Part shown: piece by piece, positions 1 to 8,806 of the stretch | How the letters are laid out: the number at the start of each line of letters is the position of its first letter | How positions within the stretch are numbered: position 1 is the stretch's first letter | Assembly: GCA_023639215.1 (NCBI GenBank) | Contig: CP097899.1 | Span: forward strand, 3,468,001-3,532,000 | Length of the DNA stretch: 64,000 bases | Direction of reading: 5' to 3' | From: Candidatus Pristimantibacillus lignocellulolyticus | Lineage (GTDB): Bacteria; Bacillota; Bacilli; Paenibacillales; Paenibacillaceae | Position numbers and translations under genes: made by a program | The notes under the pieces: generated by a model | What the model saw: only the letters and a program-made list of their open reading frames with translations | The model's database searches: none | What the model was told of the DNA's origin: nothing

Positions 1-2
1 AT

Positions 3-533
3 AAGCTGATGGAATATCCAGCAGCTAAAACTCATCATCACGCATATTTTGCCGGGCTAGCATATCATATTGTCCGCATGTTAGAAATCGGGGATTTCAT
101 TTGTAAGCAACGACCCTTCTTAAATGACGACTTAATCAAAGCGGGAATAATTCTTCATGACATTGCTAAGCCTGAAGAAATGAATGCACAATTAGGTATT
201 GTTACAGAATACAGTAATCAAGGGAAGCTTATTGGGCATATTGTTATGGCATCAAATTGGATTGTTGAAGCGGCTATAAAATATGACATTTCACTTGATT
301 CTAATCAAGTACTCGCTTTACAGCACTTAGTTCTCTCCCATCATAATTTAGGGGAGTGGGGAAGTCCTGTGCAGCCTCAAATGGCTGAAGCAGTTGCACT
401 TCATTATATTGATGTACTAGATGCTAAGTTACAAATGGTTGAAGATGTCTTAGACACCACATCCGAATCTGAGTTATGGACTCCTATAATCAGAGGTCTA
501 GAGAATAAATCAATATTTCGTTTAAAACTTTAA
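3..533 (+). CDS. yhaM: YhaM-type 3'-5' exoribonuclease, C-terminal part (5' end outside window)
   Basis: This is the HD-domain half of a YhaM/CBF1-like 3'-5' exonuclease. The frame is open back to the window edge, so the gene starts upstream and the N-terminal OB-fold part is not visible. Metal-binding HD motifs can be seen: a His cluster (THHHAYFAGLAYH), then ILHDIAKPEE, and a later HLVLSHH segment. YhaM degrades RNA and single-stranded DNA from the 3' end in the cytoplasm. A good terminator follows at 617-660, so the gene ends its own transcription unit. Family assignment rests on the motifs and is fairly secure; the symbol is by resemblance. Confidence 0.8.
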   Translation, partial: KLMEYPAAKTHHHAYFAGLAYHIVRMLEIGDFICKQRPFLNDDLIKAGIILHDIAKPEEMNAQLGIVTEYSNQGKLIGHIVMASNWIVEAAIKYDISLDSNQVLALQHLVLSHHNLGEWGSPVQPQMAEAVALHYIDVLDAKLQMVEDVLDTTSESELWTPIIRGLENKSIFRLKL

Positions 534-616
534 ATTACAAATACACAATAGCGTAGTTTAGAGATAATTGAAATTTAGGTTTTGATAAATGGATGATGAA
601 ACCAATTGTTTTAAAT

Positions 617-660
617 AAAAGCTTGACTGCCGTTAAAGTTCGGTCGTCAAGCTTTTATTG
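617..660 (+). terminator. Intrinsic terminator of yhaM
   Basis: A 16-base arm at 617-632 pairs with 641-656 with two mismatches around an 8-base loop. The 3' arm ends in TTTT followed by ATTG. It lies 84 bases after the yhaM stop codon. Confidence 0.8.
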
Positions 661-1141
661 TTAGAGGCACATCGTATAAGGTTTGTGCATACTGAGCACT
701 CCACACAGGTGGAGTCGGTAATATTGATGATTCGAAAATGAGATGTGACTACTGTTCAAAATATAAGTGTTGTCGGTTGAGAAGCAGTGTCTAAGATCCG
801 CATTTACCTGTTTGGAGATGCTAATGATGCTTCGCACGATTGTTTGAAGGATGTGGTTCGTCTAGAGAGCGTCATAATTCATTTCAAGCTGCAAGCCAAT
901 TTGTTCATTTGTACGTTGGGTGTGGATTTAGTAATTCAATGGGTGCTGCGATACTGATTGTGTGAGAATATTGACTTTGCTATTTATGGGGCATTTTTTT
1001 AAAAAAATTTGGAGATTTTCTAGTAATTCGTGTTGGAATAGACTATCGTTGATATAGGTTACTTAACCTATCATCAATGTTTTATTAAAATTATTATTAT
1101 GTTAATAGAGTTAGGAGAGGGAGAAAATCATAGATCTGAAC
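661..1141. other. Gene-free stretch between yhaM and the unknown gene pair
   Basis: No open frame with a plausible start and ribosome site was found. There is a 7-bp hairpin (ACTCCAC / GTGGAGT, 698-715). The last 110 bases become very AT-rich, as expected of a promoter for the next gene, and a purine-rich ribosome site lies at 1114-1123. No transposon end could be recognised here, although this would be a reasonable place for one. Confidence 0.4.
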
Positions 1142-2443
1142 ATGATTTTGAGCACAATTGGAACAATTGCAACTATAGAGACTAGGATAAGAGAAGCAAT
1201 TTCACAATATAAACATAAAAAAACGGTAAACAGAATAGAAAATATTGATGTGGAAATAAAGTTAAATCGATTAAAAGAAAAGAATGAGTATTTAGAAGAA
1301 AAGTTAGATGAGTATATAACAAAGCATGCTAGCTCTTTTAAAAATGTTAATCTTAACCAAGTGTTTTCGGCAGATGAAAAAGAAAAGTATGTTAGATCAT
1401 TTTTTGAAAAAAATAATGACTTGATTATATATCAAGGTACCATTTCTGATATTTTGTATGATTATATTAATCAGATTGAAAAAAATTTAAGCGAATTACT
1501 AACAGAAGGCGAAAAGTTAATTGTGAAAAAAGTGAATCAATTAAGTGAACAAGTTAGAAACGTAGATCTAGGAATATCAAATTATACACAATTCGTTGAG
1601 TCCGTGAATAACAACATAGAAAGTATAAAGGAGGAAATGTTCAATTCAAATGTTTTTAAGGCTCCAAAATACAGTGAATCGATTATTGGTTTACTGAATA
1701 TGATTTTTGTAAGAATTGAACAGAATACTGGGGAGAAATTATTAAAGAAGAACTTGCAAGCAAATGCATTACAAGCTGAAACTTTAGCAGATGTTGTTTT
1801 CAAAATTCAAAAAGCATTAAGTTCAATAGATAAAGATGAAATTGAAAACATTACAAAACAAAAGTTTGATAACGGATTGCAGGCATTACATTTTTATATT
1901 CAATATATTGCTACGGATTTTGCTAATAAGTTAAATTCGCTGTTTTCAGAAAGAATACAATTAATTATTGATTGTATTTATTGTTATGAGGATAAGGATC
2001 CCCAATACTATTTGGCACTAGGAGCAATGGGACTTCGAAATAATCATACTGATGAAAATATTTACTCTTATATGATGAGTAATTTGATGGATTACTTATC
2101 CCAGCTATTCATGCTATTGAAACATATGTGGAAAAATAGGGATTACAAAGTCTTAGAAGATGTAGCAGTCGAAGAAATGCAAAAACGATTGTGGTATCAA
2201 ATACAGTCTTCTATCACAGAAAGTAATAGGGAATGGATAATAGAGATTGTTAATAATGATAATATTACAGATGTTGAGTTAGCAAAGATGTTTAATGTGT
2301 CAGTGAAAGATTTGCGTAAAGAGTTATATTCTGCAACAAAAACATTTTTATACCATAAATATGTTGATGACTATACCACAAGTCTGATTATTTATGACGA
2401 TTACAAAAAAGTTATATCGAATAAATTAGGTATTGGGGTATAG
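1142..2443 (+). CDS. Uncharacterised coiled-coil protein, first gene of an overlapping pair
   Basis: I do not recognise this 433-residue protein. It has no signal peptide or membrane segment. Residues about 10-60 and 85-160 are rich in Lys, Glu and Leu with heptad-like spacing, suggesting coiled coils. The last 80 residues contain a helix-turn-helix-like stretch (DVELAKMFNVSVKDLRKEL). The start is uncertain: the purine-rich ribosome site at 1114-1123 lies 18 bases before the ATG, and an in-frame CTG at 1136 would be better spaced. The stop is only 5 bases before the ATG of the next gene, so the two are probably translated together. AT-rich composition and position beside a defence island suggest accessory DNA, but no function can be assigned. 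Confidence 0.75.
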   Translation: MILSTIGTIATIETRIREAISQYKHKKTVNRIENIDVEIKLNRLKEKNEYLEEKLDEYITKHASSFKNVNLNQVFSADEKEKYVRSFFEKNNDLIIYQGTISDILYDYINQIEKNLSELLTEGEKLIVKKVNQLSEQVRNVDLGISNYTQFVESVNNNIESIKEEMFNSNVFKAPKYSESIIGLLNMIFVRIEQNTGEKLLKKNLQANALQAETLADVVFKIQKALSSIDKDEIENITKQKFDNGLQALHFYIQYIATDFANKLNSLFSERIQLIIDCIYCYEDKDPQYYLALGAMGLRNNHTDENIYSYMMSNLMDYLSQLFMLLKHMWKNRDYKVLEDVAVEEMQKRLWYQIQSSITESNREWIIEIVNNDNITDVELAKMFNVSVKDLRKELYSATKTFLYHKYVDDYTTSLIIYDDYKKVISNKLGIGV

Positions 2444-2447
2444 AAAG

Positions 2448-3218
2448 ATGAAAATTAAATTTGTTAATGTATGGGATAATAGAAGATGGGGATATATAGG
2501 ATTTATTGTCTTACAGGTAGAGGAGACAGATAAGTTTTTAACAGAAAAGAATTTTAATCCAGGATACAAGTTTGTTATACAAGCATTGTACAATCATGTT
2601 GGGGCTGCTGGGGGACATACTTTTATACCGAGTCATAGGCAAGGAATACAAGAGAAATCAAGAAAAATCGATACAAATGAAGCAGATGTATTAGGGTTAT
2701 ACCTCTCAAATATAAAGGATATTTATGATATTCCGGATGATCTTTATACTAAAAACTTTTGGGGAATAATGAATACAAAAAGAGAAGATAATAAAGATGA
2801 TACAGAATTAGAATGTCCATGCGATGAGTACTACAAGGTTGTATTTAAAAGGGAAATTAAGAGTTTTAATCATATGGCATCTTTATTTGAAAAACCAAGT
2901 GATTTGCTTAATGAAATTTTTGATGACGATCTGATAAATTCTATACAAAATAGTACAAGAAAGTTAAGAAACGAAATGATTCGAATGGGAGCTGACTTGA
3001 ACGAAGAATCATTTCGAGTATACTATGGCTATGTAAATAAAAAAACTTTAGAAATAAAAAATGTATATTGGCAACTCGGCACGAGAAGTAACGAAGGAGT
3101 TATTAACAAGTACTTATGGACTCCTAATGATGAAATGCCAAGAGAATTATGGGATGAAGTGAAGCGAATCAACGAGGATCATGATGATATTTCGAGAGAT
3201 GATGAGTTATATTATTAA
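2448..3218 (+). CDS. Uncharacterised 256-residue protein, second gene of the pair
   Basis: I do not recognise this protein. The chosen ATG at 2448 has a GGGG ribosome site at 2434-2437; an in-frame TTG at 2433 would overlap the upstream gene but has poorer signals. The sequence is soluble, with an acidic C-terminus (DEHDDISRDDE-like) and a Cys-Pro-Cys near residue 125. It opens with a beta-strand-rich segment and a Gly/His-rich loop (GAAGGHTF) near residue 55. It follows the 433-residue gene by 4 bases, so it is likely a functional partner. Two linked unknown genes in accessory DNA fit the layout of small defence modules, but this is inference only. Confidence 0.75.
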   Translation: MKIKFVNVWDNRRWGYIGFIVLQVEETDKFLTEKNFNPGYKFVIQALYNHVGAAGGHTFIPSHRQGIQEKSRKIDTNEADVLGLYLSNIKDIYDIPDDLYTKNFWGIMNTKREDNKDDTELECPCDEYYKVVFKREIKSFNHMASLFEKPSDLLNEIFDDDLINSIQNSTRKLRNEMIRMGADLNEESFRVYYGYVNKKTLEIKNVYWQLGTRSNEGVINKYLWTPNDEMPRELWDEVKRINEDHDDISRDDELYY

Positions 3219-3421
3219 TAAGAGCGATGCACGAATCATTGAGGCTCACGCAATAAATGGACTGCAGGAATAGAATTATCTGTTTGAGCGTATGATATCA
3301 ACCTTATGGTGTAATATTCATCCAGACTATCACGACATCATTATTGTAAACTCCTCACATGTGAAGTGCTGTTCACGCTTAGTTTGGAACAGAATTATTG
3401 AGTGAGAAGTTAATTTGGGAT

Positions 3422-3451
3422 AGCCCTCTCTTCATTGTGAGGGCTTTTTTG
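3422..3451 (+). terminator. Intrinsic terminator
   Basis: AGCCCTC at 3422-3428 pairs perfectly with GAGGGCT at 3439-3445 across a 10-base loop and is followed by a run of T. It would end transcription of the unknown gene pair about 200 bases after its last stop codon. Confidence 0.75.
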
Positions 3452-4060
3452 TTGTTCTGGAGCGAGTAGGGGGATAGATTTTACATCCAAGAGCTGGATT
3501 GTACTTGCTGTATAAGGGATAACACTTCAGTACGTTATATACGGATAAGGTTGGGACGATACGATGAATATGATTCAATACATGGTATAATTTTACTTGG
3601 AGAAGTAAAGTGACGCAGTTTAGTGGTGGTTGTGGCATTGAAAATCCAAGTAGATATTTACAAAGTAGGTTCGATGATTATTATAATTAGATTGATTTCT
3701 ATGACGAAAAGACTTTGTTTTTTAATGTAAGAACCAACCTGCCAAGAACCTTGAAATAATGGTGTGGGCTGCAAGTATTACACCGCAGTTTGATTGGAGT
3801 ACATATGTTAATTTTAAGATGATTTGCGACTGAAAGATATTGTAGAAAGAAGAGAACAGATTCAGGGATTTGGGTTGTTAAGAATCGAAGAAGTGGTTGC
3901 AGAATCGATAGAGATAACTCCTCCTGATAGTGTCGGTGCTTTGGGACATTTTTTGGGTTTTGTATGTTCATGCAACATATTGAGTTAATACGCCCCCAAA
4001 AATAGCTTGCTAAAGCAAAGGTAGGGTTCAAATGTGGTCAAAATGATGGTTGTAAGAACA
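3452..4060. other. Gene-poor, possibly decayed stretch
   Basis: No intact gene is convincing here. An open plus-strand frame at 3818-3988 lacks a start codon but reads like coding sequence (DIVERREQIQGFGLLRIEEVV and onward for 57 codons). A short start-like segment near 3700 breaks at stops. Minus-strand frames at 3432-3638 and 3699-4031 lack ribosome sites and look like chance frames. The stretch is best read as remains of an older gene. Confidence 0.35.
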
Positions 4061-4074
4061 TGGGAGGATATAAC

Positions 4075-4278
4075 ATGGAAAAGTTAACTCTAGAACAAAA
4101 AAAGTACATTATTGATACAGCAAGAAAAGCATATGAAAATGTATTTAAAGAGAAACTAGAGGAAGGTGATTTTTGGACAAGACAAATCTATTATAAAGAG
4201 AACACCTATGGCAAACCTAGCAAATTGAAAAGGAAATGTAGGCTTTTCAAAAGCCATTTTAGATTATTCTATGGTTAA
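4075..4278 (+). CDS. Small orphan protein, 67 residues
   Basis: The ATG at 4075 has a good GGGAGGA ribosome site at 4062-4068, which supports translation; an upstream in-frame ATG at 4060 has no such site. The product begins as an amphipathic helix (MEKLTLEQKKYIIDTARKAY) and ends in a strongly basic stretch (SKLKRKCRLFKSHFR). I do not recognise it. The abrupt basic tail could mean that it is a truncated N-terminus of a longer protein. Confidence 0.5.
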   Translation: MEKLTLEQKKYIIDTARKAYENVFKEKLEEGDFWTRQIYYKENTYGKPSKLKRKCRLFKSHFRLFYG

Positions 4279-4363
4279 GTAACGTTAATATTATAAAACA
4301 TAAACATTTCCAGTGTAATGCTATAATGTTTAAAAAATGGAATGTATTGAAAGGGTGAATGGA

Positions 4364-5098
4364 ATGATTTCTTTCAGGTCAGTTATTTTTGCGAGTGTTC
4401 TTTTAGGATTGATCAGTGGCTGCTCTACATCTGAATCTACAGAGATGGGCAGCCCAAGCGTCACACCGGCTACCACATCTGAGTCAACGCAGATAGTAGA
4501 GGGAAGTACGCAGTTTACGGAATCAAATGTATCTGCTCAGTTAATCCCTCCTCTAGCTGTAAAAAATGCTGAAGACGCGTTGATTCTAAAGAATTCATCT
4601 GAATCCCTGGTCCATCTAGAATGGAAACCATATGGACCTGATGTCATACTCCCAATGAACTTCGGCAAAGACAAAGTAGAGTTGATATTTGGATTGGATC
4701 ATCCAAATGGTACGAAAATCTTGGCCATGTTTCCGGAAGAATCCGTTGCCTGGCCATTGGATATATCCATGGCTGACGGGGCGTCAGTTTTCGATGATTA
4801 CGGAGAAATAACAGAAAACTACAAGATTCAGGCTACCCAATATGATTTTGATGATGATGGGCTGGGGGAACTTATTATCGCTGTGGGTGATGGGCTTTCC
4901 GATTTAAATGTTTGGGTGTTTTCTTATACGCATGTCGACAATCTAAAAAAGATCAATCCGTTTCTGCAAGAGCTCGCGACTACTGGCCAGTCCAATGTCT
5001 TATTAGATAAAAACGAAATATTGTTCCCATACGGGTCTCAGGGTCTTTTCGATTCTTATAAATATGTAGATCAAATGTTTATGAAGCCGGTGAATTGA
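4364..5098 (+). CDS. Secreted lipoprotein with an FG-GAP/VCBS-like repeat
   Basis: The start at 4364 gives a classic lipoprotein signal (MISFRSVIFASVLLGLISGC) with the lipidated Cys at residue 20 and a GGGTG ribosome site at 4353-4357; the upstream ATG at 4337 would spoil this. After a Ser/Thr-rich linker to about residue 60 comes a globular domain. It contains DFDDDGLGELIIAVGDG near residue 170, an Asp-rich calcium-loop type motif typical of FG-GAP/VCBS repeats. The protein should be anchored on the outer face of the membrane. Its role is unknown. Confidence 0.75.
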   Translation: MISFRSVIFASVLLGLISGCSTSESTEMGSPSVTPATTSESTQIVEGSTQFTESNVSAQLIPPLAVKNAEDALILKNSSESLVHLEWKPYGPDVILPMNFGKDKVELIFGLDHPNGTKILAMFPEESVAWPLDISMADGASVFDDYGEITENYKIQATQYDFDDDGLGELIIAVGDGLSDLNVWVFSYTHVDNLKKINPFLQELATTGQSNVLLDKNEILFPYGSQGLFDSYKYVDQMFMKPVN

Positions 5099-5138
5099 AA
5101 CATTAATAGGGTAAGGCTTAAGCAAACAAGGAGGGACA

Positions 5139-5237
5139 GTCCTTAAAGTTATTATTTTAATCATCCTTTGGATTGTATTATGTACAATTTCTCTAATTTG
5201 CAAGATAGCTAGTTGTGTTCTCAAAATAAAAAGATAA
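5139..5237 (+). other. Possible micro-ORF for a 32-residue hydrophobic peptide lacking a standard start
   Basis: A frame from GTC at 5139 to TAA at 5237 encodes a strongly hydrophobic peptide (LKVIILIILWIVLCTISLI) with a basic tail, like a single membrane helix. A perfect AAGGAGG ribosome site lies at 5128-5134. No ATG, GTG or TTG lies in frame at the right distance. It may be a gene whose start codon has mutated, or chance. Confidence 0.25.
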
Positions 5238-5317
5238 AGATAGTTTTCAAGTGGAAATTCAAGGTTCGTTTTCATATTAATTCAACTGGATAAAAACCGT
5301 GGATTGTTTTACGGTGT

Positions 5318-5368
5318 ATAGCCGCGTCATAGACTTCTTTTTGAAGTCTATGACGCGGCTATTTTTTT
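5318..5368 (+). terminator. Very strong intrinsic terminator
   Basis: A perfect 20-bp inverted repeat (5318-5337 with 5343-5362) closes on a five-T loop and is followed by TTTTTT. The plus-strand T-tract means it stops transcription arriving from the lipoprotein side. It lies only 7 bases from the stop codon of the convergent XRE gene and insulates the transposon regulator from outside transcription. Confidence 0.85.
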
Positions 5369-5374
5369 CGCTGA

Positions 5375-6094
5375 TCATTTTGTTCTTATTTTTTCTTGTT
5401 GTTTCCTGTAGGCTAACAAGCAGTCTTGAAGAAATTCTGCTTCATCCTCTGATAAGATTTCCTTTTTGTTGTTAAGTGAAGCGAAATTAGTAGTGATTTT
5501 GGAAATAGATCTATCATTGTCTGAATTATCTGTGGCATGCAATTGCTTATTACTTGAGTTATCTAAGATCATTCCAATGTAAAACAAGTTTATTACTACA
5601 AGCAATTTTAGTTTGTCTCGAAAATTAAAGGTTTCTATAGCATAAATTGCAAGAAAAGATAAACGATCCTCGTAATCAAAACTTTGAATATCGTTAGACT
5701 CGAGATTGTCAAGTAGTCCTTGTACATATGGATTATCAGTAACTTCTTTCTTGATGTTTACCAATAAATCAAACTTTTGCAATGTGGTTGCTTTAGAACG
5801 TATCACATCCAGGAAATCGTTAATGATATTGTTTAACTCTTCAATAGCTTTCTTTAATTCTTCCGGAGATTTGTCTATGTATCCGGCAATTATTAATGCT
5901 TCTGGATCACCTCCTGTAACCTCAGAAATAGCTCTTGAAAGTTCGTCAGATGCAGGAGGTTTGGCTCCTGTTTTTAACTTGCTTAGGTATGATCGATCAA
6001 TGGAAATACCATTCTCTTGTAATCGTTGACAGATGACAGAAAGTGTTAACCCACTTTCTTTAATATAATTATTTAAAAGTCCAGCATAATTCAT
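5375..6094 (-). CDS. XRE-family helix-turn-helix regulator of the Tn7-like operon
   Basis: The start at 6094 has an AGAGAGGG ribosome site six bases upstream; the open frame extends 15 codons further but has no site there. Residues 5-65 form a Cro/XRE helix-turn-helix (YIKESGLTLSVICQRLQENG, then a recognition helix SYLSKLKTGAKPP). The rest is helical and may be an oligomerisation or ligand domain. It is divergent from tniQ1, and a TGTGACT palindrome lies just past the tniQ promoter. The likely role is repression of transposition genes and of itself; this is inferred from layout. Confidence 0.8.
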   Translation of the reverse strand: MNYAGLLNNYIKESGLTLSVICQRLQENGISIDRSYLSKLKTGAKPPASDELSRAISEVTGGDPEALIIAGYIDKSPEELKKAIEELNNIINDFLDVIRSKATTLQKFDLLVNIKKEVTDNPYVQGLLDNLESNDIQSFDYEDRLSFLAIYAIETFNFRDKLKLLVVINLFYIGMILDNSSNKQLHATDNSDNDRSISKITTNFASLNNKKEILSEDEAEFLQDCLLAYRKQQEKIRTK

Positions 6095-6174
6095 TATAAA
6101 CACCCTCTCTAAATAAAATTCTACTATAAAAATGAACAATTATTCAACATGTGACTTTCAAGTGCAAGTTTTTA

Positions 6175-6240
6175 TTGACATAGAATAGATATCGAAATAC
6201 AATAGTGACTAATAAAACACTTTGTGACTGATGAGTCACA
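6175..6240 (+). promoter_or_regulatory. Promoter of the tns operon with palindromic operator
   Basis: TTGACA at 6175-6180 and TACAAT at 6198-6203 are separated by exactly 17 bases. Just downstream, TGTGACT (6223-6229) and AGTCACA (6234-6240) form a perfect 7-bp palindrome around four bases. Further half-sites occur at 6150-6156 (TGTGACT) and 6204-6210 (AGTGACT). A repressor bound here would block transcription of tniQ1-tnsABC, and the divergent XRE protein is the obvious candidate. Confidence 0.75.
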
Positions 6241-6263
6241 ATCGGAAAGGGGGTCAACTTTAG

Positions 6264-8081
6264 GTGCTAATAAATCGTCCACAAACTATTTACGATGAAA
6301 GTCTGAGGGGATATATGATCAGATTGTCTGAATCCAACTATAATGTTCAAGAAACCTTTAAATTATATAAAGCAACAGGGCTTTATAAATATAACAAACC
6401 TAAAAATTTGATGGTACTTGATTCGGAATCTGATTTGAGTGAGTTGGCTGAATTATCAGGAAGAGACGTTAAACAACTCGAATTATTAACTTTTCAACCC
6501 TATTTACATAATGTCCTTTCAGTGAAATCGGCAACATTAAGTTACCATTTTGACCATTTCGGTACGTCTATGTATCGAAGTCAAGTATGCCCTCAATGTC
6601 TTAGAGAGCATGGATATATGAGAAAGATTTGGGATCTCACAGTAGTAACAACATGTCACATTCATAATTGTAAGTTGCTTGATCAGTGCCTTGCTTGCAA
6701 CAAGATATTATCACCTTACCGTAAACGAATCAATTTTTGTGATTGTGGTTTTGATCTCAGAGGACTGCCAGATTTAGATTCACTGAATTTTGAAATAAGT
6801 AAACTTCTTCATGGAAAGTTGTATGACATAAAATCGAAGTCACCAAATGAATCAACGTTCTTTGATAATCACTCTTTTTTCACATGTGTATGTTTAATTT
6901 TGTGTTTTGCTGGTGTAATTTCAGGTGAATTTTATAAGGAAAAAAGACTCAAATATTCTCAACCGCTGCAAGATTCCAAAATGCCAGAGTTAGTTCAAAT
7001 CGTATACGAGCTTTTTCAAGGTTGGCCTAGCAATTTTTATTGTTTATTGGATGCATATCGGATTGTAAAGAAAAACAATAAAAAGGTTTTTTGGAAGTTC
7101 CATAATTTAATATTTAATAAACTTAATTTTCCACATTATAAAAATATACAAGAAGCATACAAACAGTACTTCTCGAAATATGGAGATACAGGATATTGTT
7201 TTGTGGAAACTTTAACTTACAATAACAAAAAGTTTTTGGATTTACTGCAAATTAATGAAGAAGATTTCAAAAAAATATTAAAACCTTTTAATGGTATAAG
7301 TCAATCAGTGAGGAAAAGGGTAGTTTATCGTCAAAACAAAAACAATTTGAATCCGGATGACAAATTGGTAACAACACAGGTTATGATGGACAGTCTAGGA
7401 ATATGTATTGAACAAGTTAATGCATTTAGAGAACGTGGGATTATTCAAGCAATTCGTGGCCCAGAAATAGATGGATTTAGAAAATGGCTATTTTCTAATA
7501 AAGCTTTACAACAACTTCTAAATACTCTTAATAAAAGAGTTATTTATAAGATAGATGATAATGAGTTACTGATAGATATAAAACAGGCAAAAAAAATTGT
7601 GTCAACTTGGGGATTAACATTTTGCGATTTAATAGAGGGAATTTTGAATGGTGAAATACGAACGTATTCACGAAAAAAAGATAGCGGACTTAAAGAATTA
7701 AGATTTGTAAAAGATGATATCATGAAATTTTTAAAAAAAGACAATATGAATGTCAATGAGATTTCAAGAGAGCTGAAAGTTTGTAAAAAATATATTTATT
7801 CATGGACACAAAAAGGATATCTGATCTCTAGTTCATTAAGTAGTGGTGCGGTTGTAATAATAAACAAGACAGATTACTTGCGCTTTAAGAAGACATACAT
7901 AACAGGAAGTGAGGCTTTAAAACAGCAGACACGAGTCAAATCTGTTGAAAGTTTAGTCAGGTTTCTAAGGGAAAGAGACATTGAGCCGGTTTCTGGGCCA
8001 AAAGTTGATGATGGACATGGATATCTATTTAAGAGGGATGAACTTCTTTATTATTGGTTAAGCCAGATGAGGGAAAAATAA
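6264..8081 (+). CDS. tniQ: TniQ/TnsD-family target-selection protein 1
   Basis: This 605-residue protein begins at a GTG with an AAAGGGGG site upstream, and its first residues (MLINRP) match those of the second TniQ. The TniQ N-domain covers roughly residues 1-170 with zinc ligands in CPQCLREHGY (about 110), CHIHNCKLLDQCLACN (about 130-145) and FCDCGFD (about 160). The C-terminal half contains several helix-turn-helix-like stretches, for example NVNEISRELKVCKKYIYSW near residue 500. TniQ/TnsD proteins bind a target site and recruit TnsC. Being first in the operon, directly under the operator, suggests that it is the main target selector of this element. Confidence 0.85.
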   Translation: MLINRPQTIYDESLRGYMIRLSESNYNVQETFKLYKATGLYKYNKPKNLMVLDSESDLSELAELSGRDVKQLELLTFQPYLHNVLSVKSATLSYHFDHFGTSMYRSQVCPQCLREHGYMRKIWDLTVVTTCHIHNCKLLDQCLACNKILSPYRKRINFCDCGFDLRGLPDLDSLNFEISKLLHGKLYDIKSKSPNESTFFDNHSFFTCVCLILCFAGVISGEFYKEKRLKYSQPLQDSKMPELVQIVYELFQGWPSNFYCLLDAYRIVKKNNKKVFWKFHNLIFNKLNFPHYKNIQEAYKQYFSKYGDTGYCFVETLTYNNKKFLDLLQINEEDFKKILKPFNGISQSVRKRVVYRQNKNNLNPDDKLVTTQVMMDSLGICIEQVNAFRERGIIQAIRGPEIDGFRKWLFSNKALQQLLNTLNKRVIYKIDDNELLIDIKQAKKIVSTWGLTFCDLIEGILNGEIRTYSRKKDSGLKELRFVKDDIMKFLKKDNMNVNEISRELKVCKKYIYSWTQKGYLISSSLSSGAVVIINKTDYLRFKKTYITGSEALKQQTRVKSVESLVRFLRERDIEPVSGPKVDDGHGYLFKRDELLYYWLSQMREK

Positions 8082-8151
8082 ATTAGAGATTAATAGGTTT
8101 ATAGTTTACTAGAGTTGGAGAATCTAAGAACTATAGGAAGGAGGCGAAATC

Positions 8152-8805
8152 ATGAAGAAGCAACCCGCCAGACGCATTAAACCTATCAAGGGTAGGCATT
8201 ATCGATGGAAAATTCCGCTTCTTAAGAACAATTGCATGATTCATTGTGAAAGCCGGTTAGAACGAAATTTCGTTCGTTTGCTTGACTTTGATCGTGATGT
8301 GCTACAAGTGGAATCGCAGCCTGTAGGTCTATTATATTATTACAAAGGAAAAAACAGAAAATATTATCCAGATTTCAAAGTCATAACTAGCGATGGACAT
8401 GTTCGAATAATAGAGGTAAAACCAAAGTCAATGACGCAAAAGCCAGAGAATGTCATCAAATTTATTATTGGCCGTATGTATTGCGAATTGCAAGGCTGGG
8501 ACTATCATATCGTTACCGAAGAACAGATTTTCCGTGGCTATTTTCAGGAGAATTTAGATAAACTCCGGGCTATGGGCCAGGAATGGACGGAATTCAATGA
8601 TCTGGTTTATGTTCTTCACACTTTGCAGAATACTGGTTCCTCCACCCTTGAAATGCTTCAATCGAACTGCAATGATCTGGACGAATCAACGTTTTATAAA
8701 TGTATTTATAAGCTCATTTATCATCAAAAGGTTTATACAGAATTAATAACTGAAGAACTTGGTGAAGAAACTATGGTTTCCATTCAAAATGAAGAGGTGA
8801 ATTGA
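8152..8805 (+). CDS. tnsA: TnsA-type heteromeric transposase endonuclease
   Basis: TnsA cuts the 5' strands at the transposon ends so that Tn7-like elements move by cut-and-paste. The 217-residue product shows the restriction-enzyme-like catalytic set: Glu33 in ESRLERNF, Asp74 in YYPDF, and Glu88-Val-Lys90 in IIEVKPKS. The C-terminal part (from about 130) is the winged-helix region that contacts TnsC in Tn7. The ATG has a strong AAGGAGG site. The gene ends one base before the tnsB start, so the two are translated together. Confidence 0.9.
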   Translation: MKKQPARRIKPIKGRHYRWKIPLLKNNCMIHCESRLERNFVRLLDFDRDVLQVESQPVGLLYYYKGKNRKYYPDFKVITSDGHVRIIEVKPKSMTQKPENVIKFIIGRMYCELQGWDYHIVTEEQIFRGYFQENLDKLRAMGQEWTEFNDLVYVLHTLQNTGSSTLEMLQSNCNDLDESTFYKCIYKLIYHQKVYTELITEELGEETMVSIQNEEVN

Positions 8806-8806
8806 G

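Noticed and set aside
3432..4031. Two minus-strand genes between the unknown pair and the orphan protein
   Set aside because: No ribosome sites, Cys/Pro-rich unnatural composition, and no neighbours on that strand.
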